Below are positions 5,488 to 6,756 of a DNA stretch of 6,756 bases, in pieces. The notes beneath the pieces are model-generated. The model was given only the letters and a program-made list of their open reading frames with translations. It was not told the DNA's origin and searched no databases. Each line of letters begins with the position of its first letter. Position 1 is the first letter of the stretch. The translations under genes and the position numbers were made by a program. Source of the stretch: Candidatus Aquidulcis frankliniae (GTDB lineage Bacteria; Chloroflexota; Limnocylindria; Limnocylindrales; Limnocylindraceae); contig RFPZ01000060.1 of NCBI GenBank assembly GCA_009925905.1, positions 1-6,756 on the forward strand, in the 5' to 3' direction.

Positions 5488-6756
5488 CTACTGCAGAGTT
5501 ACCGAGCGAACCGACTTCCACGTCGGAGCGAGGAGTCGCACCGAGACGGTGGTACTCACCACCGAGGTATACGCACCTGAGCAGTTATACGCCACCCCAA
5601 TCGTGGGGCTCTCAATGATGTTGATGGTCACGGTGCGATTACTTCCAAGCGCAATGCCCCCGGCGGTCCAGGTGACGCGAATGCCACTGAGGAGGTCGAA
5701 GACGCTGGCGTACGGGCCGCTCGCCGAAACCAACCGAGACTGATCCCCCGAGATCACGAGCGTACCCGAGCCCGTGTCTGGGCTGCCACCAACTGCGTTC
5801 CCCCCCGTGCGCGAGATGTCGATGACGCCGTCCGTCACCCCAGCGTCTAGGGAAACGCAGAGTGCGAGGTTGGTGACGCTCGGGAACGAGGTGAACGGGG
5901 GCGTGATCAACACAGATGCCTGTTGTGGATCTACATATAAGGTGCTGGGCCAACGGCCGACCCAGCCAATGTTCACCAGCACCGAGTCACTCGCGCTGGC
6001 AGAACCTTCAGTCATCGTCACCGAGATTTCAGCCGTTCCGTTGTTTGCGTTCGTGGCAATGGTCATTGCACTCAGTGCCGCAACGGCGTTGGCACGCGTG
6101 CTTGTGAACGTGACACTGCTGATACCTGTCCACGATGAGCCAGCAGTTCTTGTAAGACCAGTCGTCGTTGGAAGTGAGAACGTCACGCCGGTGACTCCCG
6201 AGATGGAGATTGACGTTGAGATTGATGAGGACCCCGAGAACCCGTTGGCGGTGTATGAACCAATTACTTGAGCACTTACGCTATTCGTTGCGGTTTGGTC
6301 AGCCGGGCCAGTAAGAGTTGGCGAAAGTGCTACCACAATGATTGAGGTGAGATTCTCAGTTGTGGGATTTCCAGCCAGTTCGGTTGGAGCCACTGCTGAT
6401 GCGCTGAGAGCGGAGTCAAACGTCCAGCGATAACAGGTATTCACCGCGGTGCTCTGCGCGGCTCCGCTTGTTGCTGTGCCAACGTCAGTCCAGATCCCGC
6501 ACGACGTATTGGCATACGGGGCGGACTGCAAGATCACCGTGCCAGTTCCTTGTACGCCACCGCCCGACGAGGAGACGCTCCACGTTCCCGTGGCGGTACC
6601 CGGCGCCGGCACCGTGGTGCTTGAGCCAAGGTTGTACTTAATGATCACGATGCCCGCCGCGCCGCGCCCGCCGGTCTGGCCCGAGCCGCCACCCGCACCA
6701 CCGCCACCGGAGCCGGTGTCGGCGGTTGCTGCCGACCCTGCGACGTTCACGTTTCC
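5488..6756 (-). CDS. Partial Gly/Ser/Thr-rich extracellular or surface protein, C-terminal part
   Basis: The reading frame is open to the right edge, so the N-terminus (and any signal peptide) is outside. A GTG at 6750 exists, but a start there is unlikely because the Gly-rich domain is already in progress. The 422 visible residues are low in charge and rich in Ser, Thr, Gly and Ala. In order: a glycine-rich segment ending GGRGAAGIVIIKYNL (about 16-44), a signature I recognise at the end of Gly-rich domains of large bacterial surface proteins; a segment with two Cys (NTSCGIW, NTCYRW, about 83-109) that may form a disulfide; beta-rich, Ig/cadherin-like repeats (for example FSLPTTTGLTR, VTFTSTRANAVAALSAM, about 190-235); and a C-terminal beta domain with two more Cys. 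There is no LPXTG motif or C-terminal membrane segment, so anchoring is unclear. The repeat SISTSIS is encoded by an 8-bp direct repeat (6206-6213, 6218-6225). A run of seven C on the plus strand is at 5800-5806. The function is unknown; adhesion or envelope structure is a guess. Confidence 0.8.
   Translation of the reverse strand, partial: GNVNVAGSAATADTGSGGGGAGGGSGQTGGRGAAGIVIIKYNLGSSTTVPAPGTATGTWSVSSSGGGVQGTGTVILQSAPYANTSCGIWTDVGTATSGAAQSTAVNTCYRWTFDSALSASAVAPTELAGNPTTENLTSIIVVALSPTLTGPADQTATNSVSAQVIGSYTANGFSGSSSISTSISISGVTGVTFSLPTTTGLTRTAGSSWTGISSVTFTSTRANAVAALSAMTIATNANNGTAEISVTMTEGSASASDSVLVNIGWVGRWPSTLYVDPQQASVLITPPFTSFPSVTNLALCVSLDAGVTDGVIDISRTGGNAVGGSPDTGSGTLVISGDQSRLVSASGPYASVFDLLSGIRVTWTAGGIALGSNRTVTINIIESPTIGVAYNCSGAYTSVVSTTVSVRLLAPTWKSVRSVTLQ
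5511..5526. other. Hairpin just past the end of the GcvT-like gene
   Basis: CCGAC-TTCCAC-GTCGG gives a perfect 5-bp stem with a 6-base loop, 27 bases after the plus-strand stop codon and inside the 3' end of the convergent coding region. No T-run follows, so it is at best a weak or factor-assisted terminator. It is listed because the 4-bp gap between the convergent genes leaves no other room for one. Confidence 0.25.

Overview
The window holds a compact GC-rich bacterial gene cluster. Hand counts of single 60-base rows give 39 G/C for 4861-4920 and 40 G/C for 2341-2400. Every well-placed start is preceded by a GGAGG-type ribosome binding site. The phylum cannot be read from the sequence. A free-living Actinomycetota or Chloroflexota member is my guess, from the GC content, the flavoenzyme pair and the glycine-rich surface protein, but this is weak inference.

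Layout from left to right. Positions 1-122 are non-coding as far as I can see and hold a small perfect inverted repeat. A TetR-type regulator lies on the minus strand at 123-830. Next come two paralogous FAD-dependent oxidoreductases of the COG1233 / PYROXD2-like type, also on the minus strand: 905-2617, and 2617-4206, which is transcribed first. Their coding regions share one base (TAATG). An 86-bp divergent intergenic region at 4207-4292 separates them from a plus-strand GcvT-fold (aminomethyltransferase / folate-dependent demethylase family) gene at 4293-5483. Only 4 bp past its stop codon a convergent minus-strand gene ends. That gene (5488 to the right edge, start outside the window) encodes a secreted-looking Gly/Ser/Thr-rich protein.

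How the genes may work together (inference): two coupled flavoenzymes, a divergently transcribed GcvT-fold protein that usually passes one-carbon units to tetrahydrofolate, and a regulator behind the flavoenzymes look like a small inducible catabolic module. One possibility is that the flavoenzymes oxidise a methylated or amine-containing substrate and the GcvT-like protein captures the released C1 unit on folate. The substrate is not visible from the sequence. The surface-protein gene is probably unrelated: it is convergent, belongs to a different protein class, and looks lower in GC (30 of 60 in row 6301-6360).

There is no evidence for a CRISPR array, transposon, integrase, tRNA or rRNA. 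The many long open frames opposite the four main genes are composition shadows.
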